From assembly GCA_026874595.1 (NCBI GenBank), contig CM049317.1:26996401-27060400 (forward strand): 64,000 bases of DNA. The letters run 5' to 3'. This document shows positions 1-11,500 of the stretch, piece by piece. Source of the DNA: Sipunculus nudus (Eukaryota; Annelida; Sipuncula; Golfingiida; Sipunculidae). Numbering within the stretch: position 1 is the stretch's first letter; each line of letters begins with the position of its first letter. The translations under genes were made by a program, and so were the position numbers. The notes beneath the pieces are model-generated. The model did not search any database. It was not told the origin of the DNA and saw only the letters and a list, made by a program, of their open reading frames with translations.

Positions 1-1240
1 ATCTCTATCAGTGGCCTCGACCTCTGCCTCCTAATCCAAACTGGGCTGTATAGACAGGAGAAATTGTTAACAAAGGCAAGTTATCCTCCTCTGTCCAAGC
101 CTCTGCTGTGCGATTCGTGAAAAACTGCCTTTACAAAGCAGTTAGTGATGGTTTACTCGCGCACCTCAACCCACGCCCTCCTAGTCAGGTCAACAGCTTC
201 AAGCACAGTGATGCTCTTGGTCAGATCACTCATGGCATCACAATTGTCCATGCTAGTAAAAACCTTGCAGAGAAGCTGACTGCGGTAATTAAGCTTGAAT
301 GCTCTGATCACACCTTGGTCTAGTGGTTGTAACTTTGATGTAGTGCCGGCGGGAAAGAAAAGCAGTTTGATATTTGTCAGATTGATGTCGCGAGGGTGGC
401 TTGAGCATTATCCAATAGCACACGTCTGTTCTGCAAGCGGAACTGTCGATCTAAGTCCTTTACCCAGTCCGTGAACAGGGCAGCAGTCATCCATGTTTTC
501 TTGTTAGCCTTCTATGTTATCGGTAACTTGCGCACATCTAGGTTACGGAAACAGCGTGGTTTTATGGCCTTGGCAATTACAAGTGGCTTGAAATTTTCCC
601 CTGTCATGCTTGAACACACCAGCAAGGTTATGCGAGGTGTTTTTGTAATATCACTCCATGGCTGTCATCAGTTGATTCGACCAATGATCTCACAGGCAAT
701 GCTTTAAAGAATAAACATGTTTCACCACAGTTAAAAATGTTTGTTTGGGTCATTACCAGTCAGTAATGCAGGTAAGCGTGTCTTCCAGTCTTCAACAGTG
801 ACATTGTCAACATCTGCACTTTAGCCACGGACCAACTTGCTTGAAATCTTATGCCGCGAACAAAACTTCTATTGCCATCCGTTAGAGGCTTTGATTCCCT
901 ATATTCCTAGGCATTTGCTTATCTCAAGTGCCTTCTCCTTTAGCATCCGACCAGACACAGATAAGTTCTTTGATAGCATTGTGACAAACGATGTGTAGTC
1001 CAGAGAGTCTAGCTCTTCATAAGGGATGTACTTGAACCTTTTTCTCTCTACCCTAACATTCCCATCCTCACATTTCTCACTAAGCTGTCTCTTACGCTTG
1101 AGGATGTTGCCAACTTCACCCATATAGATGCCATATTTGTCAACAAGCTTTCTCTAAGACAGTCCGCTCTCTGAATCAAGAATATAATCAACTTTCTAAG
1201 CAAATGGTAAATCTTTTCTCTTTGAATTTTGGGTTGACAT
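1..1240 (-). pseudogene. pogo/Tigger-type DDE transposase pseudogene (runs off left edge)
   Basis: Reading the minus strand from an ATG at 1238-1240 gives a recognisable Tigger/pogo (Tc1-mariner superfamily) transposase in order. First comes an N-terminal helix-turn-helix region with KLVDKYGIYMGEVGNIL. Then a second DNA-binding segment ends in LSVSGRMLKEKALEISK (about 905-960), followed by KASNGW (about 880) and SADVDNVTVEDWKTRLPALL (about 780-830). The DDE domain has the second-aspartate motif LLDNA (about 405-419) and LQPLDQGVIRA (about 302-334). The frame is broken by many stops, several of them TAG where CAG would be expected in the family, and by a frameshift between the LLDNA and QPLDQ blocks. 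The C-terminal part lies outside the window. It is a dead autonomous DNA transposon. I did not find terminal inverted repeats. Family assignment is confident from several ordered motifs; exact subfamily unknown. Confidence 0.85.
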
Positions 1241-1756
1241 GTTCTCAAGTGAACAGTAACTGTGATTATGATACAGAATAGTAGATGTACTGTATGAATT
1301 ATTACGTAACAACTGTTAAATAAACACTGCCCTGGTCTAGGGGACATGTACCTGTGATGGGCCGGAGGGAAATTTAGCTGTGTCATCTCATCACAGAGTA
1401 TTAATTGGGTGAATGAGCAGGGTTTCCTTCCCCTCTTGGTAGCCATACAAACAGACAATTAATTAGCACAGGGTATCTAGTCTGGGGTGATCTGACTTGA
1501 ACCGGTGCAGGCATATTGATCTAATTAGTATGCATGCATCCCAAGCTAAGTCTTGAGCCAAGTAGATTATTATCATTATTATGTTATATTCACTTGTACA
1601 CCTCTAAATTTGGTTCATTTGTTTTGATTGTTATTATTAAATTTATTAACATTATTAATAAATGATAAAGAACTAATAATATCGTAATAACATTAAAAGC
1701 GCTAAGAAAACTTACAAATTTGCTATAAGGAGATAGTTCAACCTTGAAAATCCGTG

Positions 1757-1900
1757 AATTGCCCACATAGGCTGTGGAAAACTGCCCACTTTACATAATA
1801 TAGAAGTGCCCACATTAGCTAAACATAATAAAGAATAGAAAAAAGCGAGACTGCCTTAAAGTGCCCACTTTATAAAGTTGCCCACTAGGAGAGGTCCACT
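1757..1900 (+). repeat. dispersed TGCCCAC repeats
   Basis: The heptamer TGCCCAC occurs five times on the plus strand (1760, 1783, 1807, 1862, 1879) within about 125 bp, with AT-rich spacers, followed by a related GTCCACTTTAT at about 1892. This could be a decayed minisatellite. It lies directly upstream of a hammerhead-like motif, so it may belong to the retroelement terminal region. Confidence 0.4.
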
Positions 1901-1928
1901 TTATACATATGCATAACATTCTAACCAC

Positions 1929-1976
1929 ATTCACGTGACGATCGGGTCGCATCCCGTGAAACAAACTGTTGTGAAT
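1929..1976 (+). ncRNA. degenerate hammerhead-ribozyme-like motif (type I)
   Basis: Stem I arms ATTCAC (1929-1934) and GTGAAT (1971-1976) pair over 6 bp. Between them are GTGACGA (consensus CTGANGA with C3 changed to G), a stem II of CGGG/CCCG around loop TCGCAT, the invariant GAAA, and a short stem III ACA-AAC-TGT followed by U at the cleavage position. The C3 change would probably weaken or kill catalysis. It is an inverted sister copy of the motif at 5733-5780. Hammerheads of this minimal type are known in the terminal repeats of Penelope-like elements, and remnants of such an element lie at 2.2-3.65 kb. Confidence 0.6.
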
Positions 1977-2053
1977 TTACAGTGTTATTTTTCTTCAGTG
2001 TTATACCGCTCTGACCTAGTCTGTAGGCCATAGAGCACTTTACAACGGAGGGT

Positions 2054-2054
<1 letters not shown>

Positions 2055-2134
<80 letters not shown>
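2055..2134 (+). repeat. compound (TC)n/(TA)n microsatellite
   Basis: A CT tract (2055-2088) is followed directly by a TA tract (2090-2134). Confidence 0.95.
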
Positions 2135-2137
<3 letters not shown>

Positions 2138-2149
2138 CGTAGTTTAAGA

Positions 2150-2250
2150 TAAAGAGTGACGCCTTTTGGATAGACTAACGTTTTTTATTAACACACGAAC
2201 TGTCGAAGCACACAGGCTTCTTCGTCAGGTAATAATATAATGGGAATTGT
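2150..2250 (-). mobile_element. Penelope-like element 3' tail
   Basis: On the minus strand this reads CTGACGAAGAAGCCTGTGTG, then CTTCGACAGTTCGTGTG and an AATAAAAAACGTTAGTC segment. Tails of this kind commonly follow the endonuclease domain of Penelope-like retroelements in invertebrates. It lies downstream of the coding remnant at 2850-3650 in the same orientation. Assignment is by resemblance and context. Confidence 0.5.
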
Positions 2251-2349
2251 GAAGATGTTGTATATGATGGAACGACAATGTATAGAGTCCATATGCCAGA
2301 AACAGTGTATTTACATTCTGATTGGATATTAAGCAATATTATAATAATG

Positions 2350-2712
2350 ATGCCCTGTTTGGGCGTGGTTCAGTGCAGTACGCATTGCTTACTCGGAAAT
2401 TCCGCGAAACCGCACGAAAGTCGACGTCATCCACATTAAGGCGTCACGTTGAAGGGTCGCCTGGTCCAAAGTGCGGCCCTCCCTGGTAAGTGCGCCATTT
2501 CCAATAGTAGTCCCTACCCAAGTCGTCTGTCGAATGCCAAAATCGGTCCGATTAATCGGTCGAGGGTGTGCCGCGAGCCGGATATTTAACCCTACTCCCT
2601 CGGTGAGGGAGGGTGAGGAACGATTTCCCAATGCCCTGTCCGGTACGGGAGTTGTCTCTCCCGCCTCGACCATCGGGCGTGTTAGATGTTCCATCCTAGG
2701 CCGCCGTACGCA
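2350..2712. mobile_element. GC-rich insertion, unclassified
   Basis: About 360 bp of markedly GC-rich, CpG-containing sequence in AT-rich surroundings, inside the Penelope-like remnant. Short open frames exist on both strands but match nothing I recognise. A SINE or other non-autonomous insert is possible. An (ATA)n-rich tract follows at 2750-2835. Confidence 0.35.
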
Positions 2713-2849
2713 AAGAATAAAATAAACAAAACAACAAACATAGGATTAATGATAATAATAATAATAAAAATAATAATAATTATAATAATAATTATAATGA
2801 TGATGATGATAATAATAATAATAATAATAATAAAAATAAAGCGATTCTG

Positions 2850-3650
2850 TCAAGTGTAAACAAAACATTTAAAGAGAGATAAAGTAAAGTAATTCAGAGA
2901 GTAGAAATATTGAAACAAAGAAGTGAATATAAGTTGTACATATTTACAATTATATAAATAAGCACACGGTTCCTTTGCTAGTATATGTAAATTTGTCATG
3001 TATAGTGCATGTTTTCCCGTTAATTTGGACATTATCGCCATGGGCAAAGAGTGGACAAGTAAGACAGCGTGGTTTTTTGCATGGAAACGTACGTTTTTTA
3101 ATGTCTTTCGGGGTAATTTTGCATTTTACTGACTGGTTGCGCAGATTTATTGGCTTGTTTATAAGCAAATACGTGTGGGTCCGGAAAGATGGTAGAAAGA
3201 CAGAGTTCGCAGTTAGGAGGGGTTGTAACTTATGTGCAACTCTCTTCAAATGCCTGAGATGTGGTAAGTTACAACCAGTGGTATTCGGTTCAGTTGTTTT
3301 TTCGGAGTTTTCTTCAGTAAATGTTCACGTGGGATTTTGGTGGCTTTGGATATTTGTTGATTTATGTTATGTCGTTTGTATCCCATTTTGATGATTGCCT
3401 ACTTTAGTTGGAGCAGTTGTTGATCCCTGTCAACTTGTTCCTAGCATATCCTGTTAAACCTTAGGGCTTGATTATAAATGACTGAGTTGCGGACATGGGG
3501 TGGATGAGAGCTTGCAGGATTTATATAGATGTGGCGATCAGTAGGATTACGGTTACGTGAGGTCTGGATGTTTCCATCGATTAGTTCAATCGCTGTGTCA
3601 AGAAAGTGAATAGTGTTGGTAGAATATTCAGGTTTATGTTAGAGTGATGA
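2850..3650 (-). pseudogene. Penelope-like retroelement ORF remnant (RT C-terminus plus zinc-knuckle/GIY-YIG start)
   Basis: On the minus strand about 3625-3450 encodes IHFLDTAIELIDGNIQTS, then HIYINPASSHPPHVRNSVIY and NQALRFNRIC. This is the conserved end of the reverse-transcriptase domain of Penelope-like elements. Further down (3249-2950) come TFPCKKPRCLTCPLFAHGDN and FTYTSKGTVCLFI, the C..PRC..CP zinc-binding linker and the entry to the GIY-YIG endonuclease. Stops and frameshifts separate the blocks, so it is a dead copy. These elements are telomere-related retrotransposons with an RT and a C-terminal GIY-YIG nuclease. The 5' RT portion is not visible. Confidence 0.75.
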
Positions 3651-4184
3651 CTAGTGACTTTACCTACGCTTCTAAAGACTAACACGGCTATATATATATG
3701 CACACGGAAACACATGGGAAAAACATAAAAAATTTAAATATCAATTACACCTGGACAGTGGATAAATGTTCATTAATAAAAGCTCCAACATTTAAATAAC
3801 TAATGCCTTGATCGCCATGCTTTCTTGCATGCATATTGATCATGGAGTGTTACATCAATTCCTACAGACTGGTGGTGCTACATTTATTTTTCGAATTTGT
3901 ACAAATTTGTTCTCTATTTTTGAGATTTGCTAATGAAAAGGGCATTTGTCTACAGTGCACGAATCGTACTGTTTGACCTAGAACTTTCTAATTAACATCA
4001 AGTCAGGTCCATGAAAACTCTCCTAGTAAACATGAAACATGATCCCTGTTACCCCTATCCTCCGAGCTATGGGACTTGTAAATAACCCAAATAATAATTA
4101 AAACTTTGATACAAAAGCTCCAGTATCTGAATAATGTTACTGATGTCTCTTTTATTGTATGCAGCAGTCTTACATGTGTATGTG

Positions 4185-4335
4185 CAGCGCTAGCATTGTC
4201 CTTTGTTATGGCGGCATAGCCCGGCCCGCGCATGGGGTCTGATGTGTAAACACAGCGTTTATGCTAATCTCGGGCTTTCTCGCCTCGCCGAGCCGGGCCG
4301 GCCCACGTGTGAACCCTGCTATGTAGAAACACAGC
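4185..4335. mobile_element. possible MITE, GC-rich with internal inverted repeats
   Basis: A GC-rich 150-bp patch contains AACACAGCG twice (about 4249 and 4328) and inverted CCGGGC/GCCCGG blocks, surrounded by AT-rich DNA. A small foldback/MITE element is plausible. Termini are not clear. Confidence 0.3.
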
Positions 4336-5483
4336 GTTAGTTCTTCTGGATTTTTCCTGTTACGTGTGTATTATTGGGTTCTTTGGATTGTTCTGGAAAT
4401 GGAAAATTCTCGGCTTGAGGTAAAAGTAATAAATAATGGGCTGGGTTTTAGAGCCGAGAAAGAGAAGAGATATATTCTAGCGGACACAGAAGAGTGTTAG
4501 TCAGTTTGTGGACCTTTTTCCGATAAGTGCGCCAGTTATCGATCTTCTTCGAATTTGTAACGGATTTTAATTAGTCCTCAGTTTGCCTTTTGGAACACTA
4601 TCAGAACTTCACTTTTGGATTACAACAAAATGATTTAGTGATTGAACCGGCCTTTTATTCTCTGAGAAGATTTATGTAAACTGTTCACCTATATTATTAG
4701 TTTTAAAGGACTTGTTGTCGCTGTGACAGTGGTGGTATCCAAGTGCTGTACACTTTATTTATATAATTGTATTGATTTACTGTTGTACTGTAGTATACTG
4801 TGTAAGGATCGTTTTAAGAATTAATTATAATTATGTGTTAACAAAAAACACTGACTTCTTTATTCATTCCCCTAGACATTTCACTCTGTCTTGTATTTTT
4901 TTTTTATCTCCATTACAAAATTTATGTTGGTCACGCATACGTGATGTGTTCCGTAACAATAACTACCGCATTGAACGCCATGATTCATATGCATGCATAT
5001 TGGTCCTTTAAGGCATTATAGGCAGAAACTCAACAATTCTGTTTATCACTCTGTCCCCGCAACGATTATATGCACAAATCTGCTCCTAACTAGGTCTGTA
5101 TCATCATGTTCTAGAACAACACTAGGTTCTATCACAAATCAGGACCTTTTGACCCAGAACAATGTAATCGTTATAGGTTTTATCAGAAATTTTCCCCTGC
5201 CCCTCATTAATCAAGATATTTTTGGCAATGACACTTTTTGCTTGATATTACGGATCATTTGAACATGGTGGTCCTGGAACAATCCTGTGGGCCATCAGAG
5301 TGATTACGTACGTTTTACTTGGCCCACGGACTGACTAAGGTTATGCTAATGTTAAAGTCTTAACGTGCATAATTTGTTATGCTTGCATTGCCCACAAACA
5401 CTATCTTGATGATATCTTGTAATATCTTGTAATGTATCAGCTTAAATGAACAAAGAAATTGTATGTGCGTTCCTTGTTTATAG

Positions 5484-5663
5484 ATTCTAAGGCTTCTTAT
5501 GGAGGACGGAAAACTGGAAGACATGGAGGAACTGTACTCCAGTGAGGGTTTTTACGTGTCGGGGAGCACTGTCGGAATATACGTGAAGAAACAGTTGCTG
5601 ATAGGCACGATCTACCACAAGGTGTTACGGTGTATTGTGACATATGAAATGTCAGATATTTAC

Positions 5664-5708
<45 letters not shown>
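5484..5708 (+). pseudogene. isolated PON exon 9 copy with lost stop codon
   Basis: Following an intron-like TTTATAG acceptor, an open frame starts ILRLLMEDGKLEDMEELYSS and continues to STVGIYVKKQLLIGTIYHKV and LRC. This matches the last exon of the PON genes elsewhere in this window and includes the C-terminal cysteine that pairs with the N-terminal one in paraoxonases. At the position of the normal TGA stop the triplet is TCA (5652-5654), so the frame runs on into a (TA)n microsatellite (Ile-Tyr repeats) and stops at 5706-5708. No other PON exons are visible upstream in the window. The upstream flank resembles that of the copy at 32,054, which indicates a genomic duplication, not a processed copy. 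Most likely a gene fragment; a terminal exon of an off-window gene cannot be fully excluded. Confidence 0.8.
5672..5706 (+). repeat. (TA)n microsatellite
   Basis: Perfect TA run directly after the PON exon 9 copy, read through by its open frame. Confidence 0.95.
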
Positions 5709-5732
5709 CGTTGTAGAAAAACAACACTGTAA

Positions 5733-5780
5733 ATTCACAACAGTCTGTTTCACGGGATGCGACCCAATCATCAGGTGAAT
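5733..5780 (-). ncRNA. hammerhead ribozyme, type I, Penelope-like style
   Basis: On the minus strand: ATTCAC, then the consensus core CTGATGA, a stem II of (U)GGG/CCC(G) around loop TCGCAT, the invariant GAAA, a 3-bp stem III ACA-GAC-TGT, U at the cleavage site, and GTGAAT pairing with ATTCAC. All conserved core positions of a hammerhead are present. The helix II base pair next to the core is U-U instead of the usual G-C, which may reduce activity. Stem I can extend with flanking sequence. Minimal type I hammerheads with very short stem III are established in Penelope-like elements. It is inverted relative to the degenerate copy at 1929-1976 and brackets the 2-3.6 kb element remnant and the exon copy at 5484. 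Confidence 0.72.
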
Positions 5781-6339
5781 GTGGTCAGACTGAAGCTAAT
5801 GGCTTGGTTTGAAAAGCCGAGACTTAACGAGATTACGCGATTATACTTTGTGCGATTGGGGGGAAGCATGTGAAAGACTGACACTGATCCTATTGTCCTC
5901 AGGGCACAATAGGATTGGTCGGGGTATACGTGATATACTGGAACATAACAAGGTAAAGAGTTTTGTTGTTGTTTTAATGTTTATATTTTATACAAAGATA
6001 TTTTACCAGGATGACCAATTAGCATAGTAAACTGATTTTAAATAGGGTCCTGGAAACAGTGAACATCTCAGTAGTATACATATGATATAAAATACACATA
6101 TACTATGAAAATACACAATATATAAGGCAAATATACAATAAAAAAAACAAATATACTATAATCATACGAAGTGGACTCGACACGATAAACTCACCATGGG
6201 TTAGTGGCAACGCCATGTCCCTCAACAGTGATAGAGCAACTACCTGAACAGGTAAGTCTGCCCAGCGGATCCCGGGGGGGGGGGGGCGTTGGATGAGCGG
6301 GCACGTTGAATATTTGTACGAATGCTAGGTTTTAAAATA

Positions 6340-6712
6340 TTTCAGAGTGAATTTGTTTTTATGGCGGCACTTGAAAAGAATTTCAGCTCTTGAGTTCAGC
6401 AAGGTTCCAGGGGGCCGTTGCTATAAGTAGCTTTTAAGTCAAACAGAGATCACACTTTCTAGTCCCGCAAAGGTAAGGTGCTGCCGTGGCAGAGCTTTCC
6501 CAGGAGAGCTTGTTGTTGATATTGTTGTCCTTTAGTGACCAGATGTGTTAAGACAGTTCAGTGTTTTTAGCATGTGATCTGTTACGAAAGGATTGTTTGT
6601 GGTTATTGTATCTGGTCTTGAAATCACATTCAGTACACCCTATGTAGTGTTTCTCGTCATTGTCTGTTCTGACTGTTGCCTTGTAAACAACGCATCTCAG
6701 CTGACACTGACC
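6340..6712 (-). pseudogene. Penelope-like GIY-YIG endonuclease remnant
   Basis: The minus strand encodes CQLRCVVYKATVRTDNDEKH then YIGCTECDFKTRYNNHKQSF and RNRSHAKNTELS. This is the GIY-YIG core (the YIG, the Arg of KTRYNNHK) of retroelement endonucleases. After a stop the reading continues with HIWSLKD, and later CDLCLT and CRHKNKF, all typical of the C-terminal part of such proteins. Stops and frameshifts make it inactive. A (TA)n tract (6715-6754) truncates it on its 5' side, so the RT domain is missing. Confidence 0.78.

Positions 6713-6714
<2 letters not shown>

Positions 6715-6754
<40 letters not shown>
6715..6754 (+). repeat. (TA)n microsatellite
   Basis: Uninterrupted TA tract adjoining the GIY-YIG remnant. 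Confidence 0.95.
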
Positions 6755-6756
<2 letters not shown>

Positions 6757-6799
6757 GCATTTGGTCTGCACCATAGGACCTTGATTCCAGCATGAGAAT

Positions 6800-6967
6800 T
6801 CAAAGATGCAAAGTTCTTTTACTATTTATTGGACTTAGTTTGGCTGATAACCAATGCACTTTGAGCCTCACACACATATTTGCGGAACCACTTAAAATGT
6901 GTGGCAAAGAGGTATAGACTGTATATGTCAAAAAGCACATAAGGCCTAAAATGTGTGTCAGTTAAAA

Positions 6968-7014
<47 letters not shown>

Positions 7015-7230
7015 TTGTGTATGTGTTTAAAAGCACTTAAATATGTGGGAAACAGCACTCAATTGTATGTGACACAAAGCAACTACTATGTGCCACGGAG
7101 CATCTAAACAGGGACACGTGAGGGTAACAATATATGTCAAGTAGATGTGTAACAATGCAGAAATACTTAATGCTTAGCAAAATGCCATACAAAAGTCAAA
7201 AAGCACTCGAATTGCATATGTCAAAGCATT
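6800..7230. repeat. degenerate periodic repeat interrupted by (TA)n
   Basis: Variants of AAAGCACTTAAATATGTG and TATGTCAAAAAGCAC recur about every 30-40 bp (for example 6930, 7028, 7050, 7075, 7200), with a TA tract at 6971-7006 in the middle. It looks like an eroded minisatellite. No coding potential. Confidence 0.45.
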
Positions 7231-10200
7231 AATCATACTCAGTTGTTTATTTCATATGTCACATGGCATAGTCGTTTTGGTTTTCTAGAACACTGATGCA
7301 TACGTATGCAAATAGATGTTATCACAGCTTTGATACTCTATGATCTGACAAAAAAATCTATGAGTGTTTTTTTTTCTGGATAAGTGACGCTACTTGTAAA
7401 GCCTTAAGTTTCCGTTTGCCATGTAACAAGCAGCACTCCGATGACTCGTTACACCCTTTGATCGTCAGGGCTTATTGTCTATTTAAGTACTTGAGGAAAT
7501 ATCTTACTCATTCCATTTCTGTTAGTGTAATTATCCATATTTCTTTTCTTATCCAATAAATCTCCCCTTGCCATTTTTTCACAAGTGTTTTTTTTCTCAT
7601 CATCATTTTCCTATTAACTCATTTAAGACCGTCTATACTTAAATAGTGGGCATAAGCACTTTCCTCGATCACTTAACCAGTTTTCTTTAAATGTCATTAT
7701 ATCTTTAGTTAACTTTTTCATCCTCAGTTCTGCTTTGTCTAATTGTCAGATATACGTTCAAGTTTGATCTCTTCGAAAGGTCATCTTTGATTATTTTGAT
7801 TTGCATTTTGATCATTTTCAAATCTCTCTAGAGCTCATAGACGAGTTTATAAGTTCCCCTAGCCATGCCATAATTATACCTTCTTTAAGCCTCGAAGTCG
7901 GCATCATATTCTCTTCTGATACTTTAATTCCCATCTCGGGGCTTTAATTTGAACGTCATGGCCCTATGAGTCTTCAAGGAATCTGAGTGTAGCTTTCAAT
8001 GACTAATAGCCATCACGTCGTTAGGTTTAAAACAACTAAATATTATTAAGTGGCTTTGCTTTACTGCCATAAATTAACTTTTCTCAGGTACATATTATAA
8101 ATCAGTTTATAACACGGCAGAAAAACCAAATAACGAAATAGATCATAACAATTATTTTGCACTGCGTCTGAGATGGACCTTGATTCGAAAGACCTAGCCT
8201 ACACCGGTGTGCAGTAATAGGTCGAACTAAGAGATGTAATCGTGGTTTTAATATATAATATTAATATACCCTCTCAATTTATAGTTGTGATATTTCATTT
8301 TTCAGCTGGTATTTTTAAGGTTATACGTTGCATCCTATTGAGAAGAGCAGGCATTGTCCGATTTGTTACAAATGTTTCACACTTCTGAATCGTCAGCGAG
8401 CTATAACCGGTCAGCGGTAGGTTTATGTACGTAAACATCTATTATTTTATCCGTCTGTCCTTCAGTTCGTCTATCGTCTAAATGTTTCACCAAATATATC
8501 GAAAACCCCTGCTGCTTTAGTCACCGAATTTGCAGACCTCTTATTTGACCGACCAACCGTAAGTATGACCTGCATCTCGGGCCAACTATTTTTCAATTGT
8601 TTCTGTCAACCAAACTAATATTTTAATTTTTATCTACAGATAACTATAACAATTTCATAAAACTAACACTTTTTTATAAAATCATATACGAGTATTTCAT
8701 GAACAGTTAAAGTTAATTAATGGCAAATTTAATCCAGTGTCTTTCAATAATGCAAAGTGTTATTATTTCAAATGATTGTATATGATTGTATAAGCCGTTA
8801 CCTTTTATAAACTATTTACACATCATATAAGGCTGAATCCAATAAATGTTTAATGTAATCTTAATTACTATGATATGCTTCTTATTCAAAGGATTCTACA
8901 CCAATGTTACATATGTCTTTAAACATAACCGAGGCAATGAATGGCATCAGATGGTTGCCTTTTCCGGCTGTGCTTTTGGCCTACTTTCATGTTAGCATTA
9001 TTTACTTTTAACTCATAACGACTTTAACAGTGTAATACAAGGACATGTATAATATATAATCTGGTGTAACAAAGGTTCAAGACAGAAAAGAAACTAGAGT
9101 AGAATTAAATCCAAATATATTAAGATCCATCTGTCAATTAAATGTTAAGGAGACATAAAATCGATTATACAAGACATGGATATTCGCCTGGGCGTATAAA
9201 TCGGTAATCGGGTTGCGAACGTGAGCTAAACAAAAGACTCAAGTATGTTAATTTAATAAACAATGCCTTGGTGTAATAATCCAAAGACATGCTACCAAGA
9301 CAGCAATGTAACACGGGCACAAGAGCAGATAGAGTTTAAGAGAAGAAGATGTTTCCCACTCACCACAACGGAAACCGTTTAATCGTCACTGCTGAGGTTT
9401 ACATTTTGATGATTTTTTATTTTTTCAATTTATTATACAATGATTTTGCCACTGTAATTGTCAGGACGTGTCATGTTTTGCAGCATAATATTTCTAAAAT
9501 CCGTGTGATTTCGCTGGAGAGAACATATTATTAAATGAGGTTTGTTATTGCAATACTTAATTGTTTATTTTGTTTTATTAGAGGTTAGCATTAATGTTTG
9601 TTTTTTATTGTTTCGAATAATCTGTCCGTAAGCTCGTTTAGTGCTATTTGCAGTAATTCACAGAAATTAGACATCAATTTATGTTTTGATCGGTTTGAAC
9701 CATAAGTATAAACTTACTTATATTTGCCGGAATAGAAACTAATAAGATGCTTTTGCTATTTTTGCTTAATGGATGCTAAATAATAATAGTAAGGCAAATG
9801 CTAATCTAAACATGCTTCATTTTGGAATATAGCAAAGATAAAATAGTTTACACATTTGCGAGTGCACGTTACATGCGATCGTGTAAGTATAATTAAAATT
9901 TGTATTGTTCGTGATAACATGTTGCCATAAGTTTCTTTAGATCAACTTAACCTGGAATGTAAATACTAACTGTACGAGTGTCATCAAAAACCCTTGTTCA
10001 TAACTTTTTATTAACGTTCCTATGCAACGGTGCTTCCAGTAAACAACGTTTTACTGTACATAAATATATGTTATTTCTATTTTGTACCTTCAATCAGACT
10101 GAAAATTGGTAACGCACGCCTACATTGCCCAATCGAGAATTATACGGTATATATTAATGTGACAACCTGTAAAGCATATACATGTACATGTACTGATAGG

Positions 10201-10990
10201 GAAGCATGAAATGTTACGGCCCCTTCCTTGTTCATATTAAGAAATAATACCTACTTTTATCGAATGCTTTACAGGTTCAAGATGTATAAACGCCTCTCAT
10301 AACCATTAAAATATCAAATAGGTCCATAAGATGAACATTTCCCAGAAACACTTTGATAATCTAATGAAGTTTATATAATAATACTGAGCATATATTTAGT
10401 CAATAGGAGTGAATATTATATATCATCCTAAGATCATATCCTAGAGGACGGACAAGAGCATTGTGTTCTTTTTTATACATACACATATATTCGAAGGATA
10501 AAATTAAAAGAAAAATGAAAACTGAATCTTCCCTCAACTCCCTTTACTGGCTGGTAAAAAGCGGAATGTCAAGTATAAGCTCGGTGTGCCTGCTCTCCAT
10601 TCAGTACATATTCGTATTCCCATTGTCTCCTCTCTGGGCAACCCCAGCAAAATTATTACGCACGCTCTCTCATAAGGCTACACAGACACAAATAGGAGAT
10701 CATTTGGATACTTGTGATGGTGTTTTCTTTATAAAAGTATACCCAATTACATATTTCATGCAACATCAACACAAGCAAATGACCCAAAGTAACTGAATCA
10801 TTTAAAGCACAATGAAGTGTCCTGTGAAATTGTCAACACAGGAGACACGCGAAATAATAAACTTACACATCCCTTCGATTTCTCGAAGAAACCGCATAAT
10901 GATTATAAGCCTTCATTCAGTTCCATAGTCTTGCATTAATGCGACGAGTGCAATTTCCTCAAATAAACTGCTGCAAAATAAACAACCAAA
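7231..10990. other. no recognisable gene; AT-rich intergenic DNA
   Basis: I see only short open frames without family resemblance and no clear transposon ends. Scattered GCGATA/CGCGATAA-type words are common background in such genomes. Confidence 0.6.
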
Positions 10991-10999
10991 TTTAGAATT

Positions 11000-11500
11000 T
11001 GTTTATAAGTATTCTGCAATTTGTATGTAAAGGCATTCATGTGCTTTTATCTGGCGAACATTGTAATGAACCTTATTCTTTATGACCCCCCCCCCCCAAG
11101 GTACTTCGTTATGCCAACGACTGTACCACATAATTCCTCTTTGCTTACCACGACGATTGAAAATCTGTTTTATCTGATATCTTATTCATTCAGAAGGGTT
11201 GGCAAACCTTTGATCGACAAAGACAAAAAAAGACAGGATATTTTAATTGCCTGACTTGCAGGTATCATTCACATATACTTAGAAATAGCAGAAAGATATA
11301 TAGAATACAGAATAGGGAATAGAATAAAAAAATATATTAGAGAATAGAAGCTGTAGTGATATTCTAGGCACCCAAACACTTGCAATTGTATATGCTACTA
11401 ATGTGCAGAAACGCAGGGCTATACTTTGGCTTATATGCGATGCCTTTAAGTTTATGCTATCTTCTATACTGACATGGCAGTGTTGCTTACCTACCACGGA
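11000..11500. repeat. duplicated flank shared with 40.4-40.95 kb
   Basis: Several ordered words match 40.4-40.95 kb. One is ACGACTGTACCACATAATTC (ACGACCGTGCCACATAGCTT there), then CGACAAAGACAAAAAAAGACAGGATATT-like segments, then AGAATAGGGAATAGA, then TATGCGATGCCTTTAA. This supports a PON-A block duplicated to give the PON-B block. Divergence is substantial. Confidence 0.55.
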
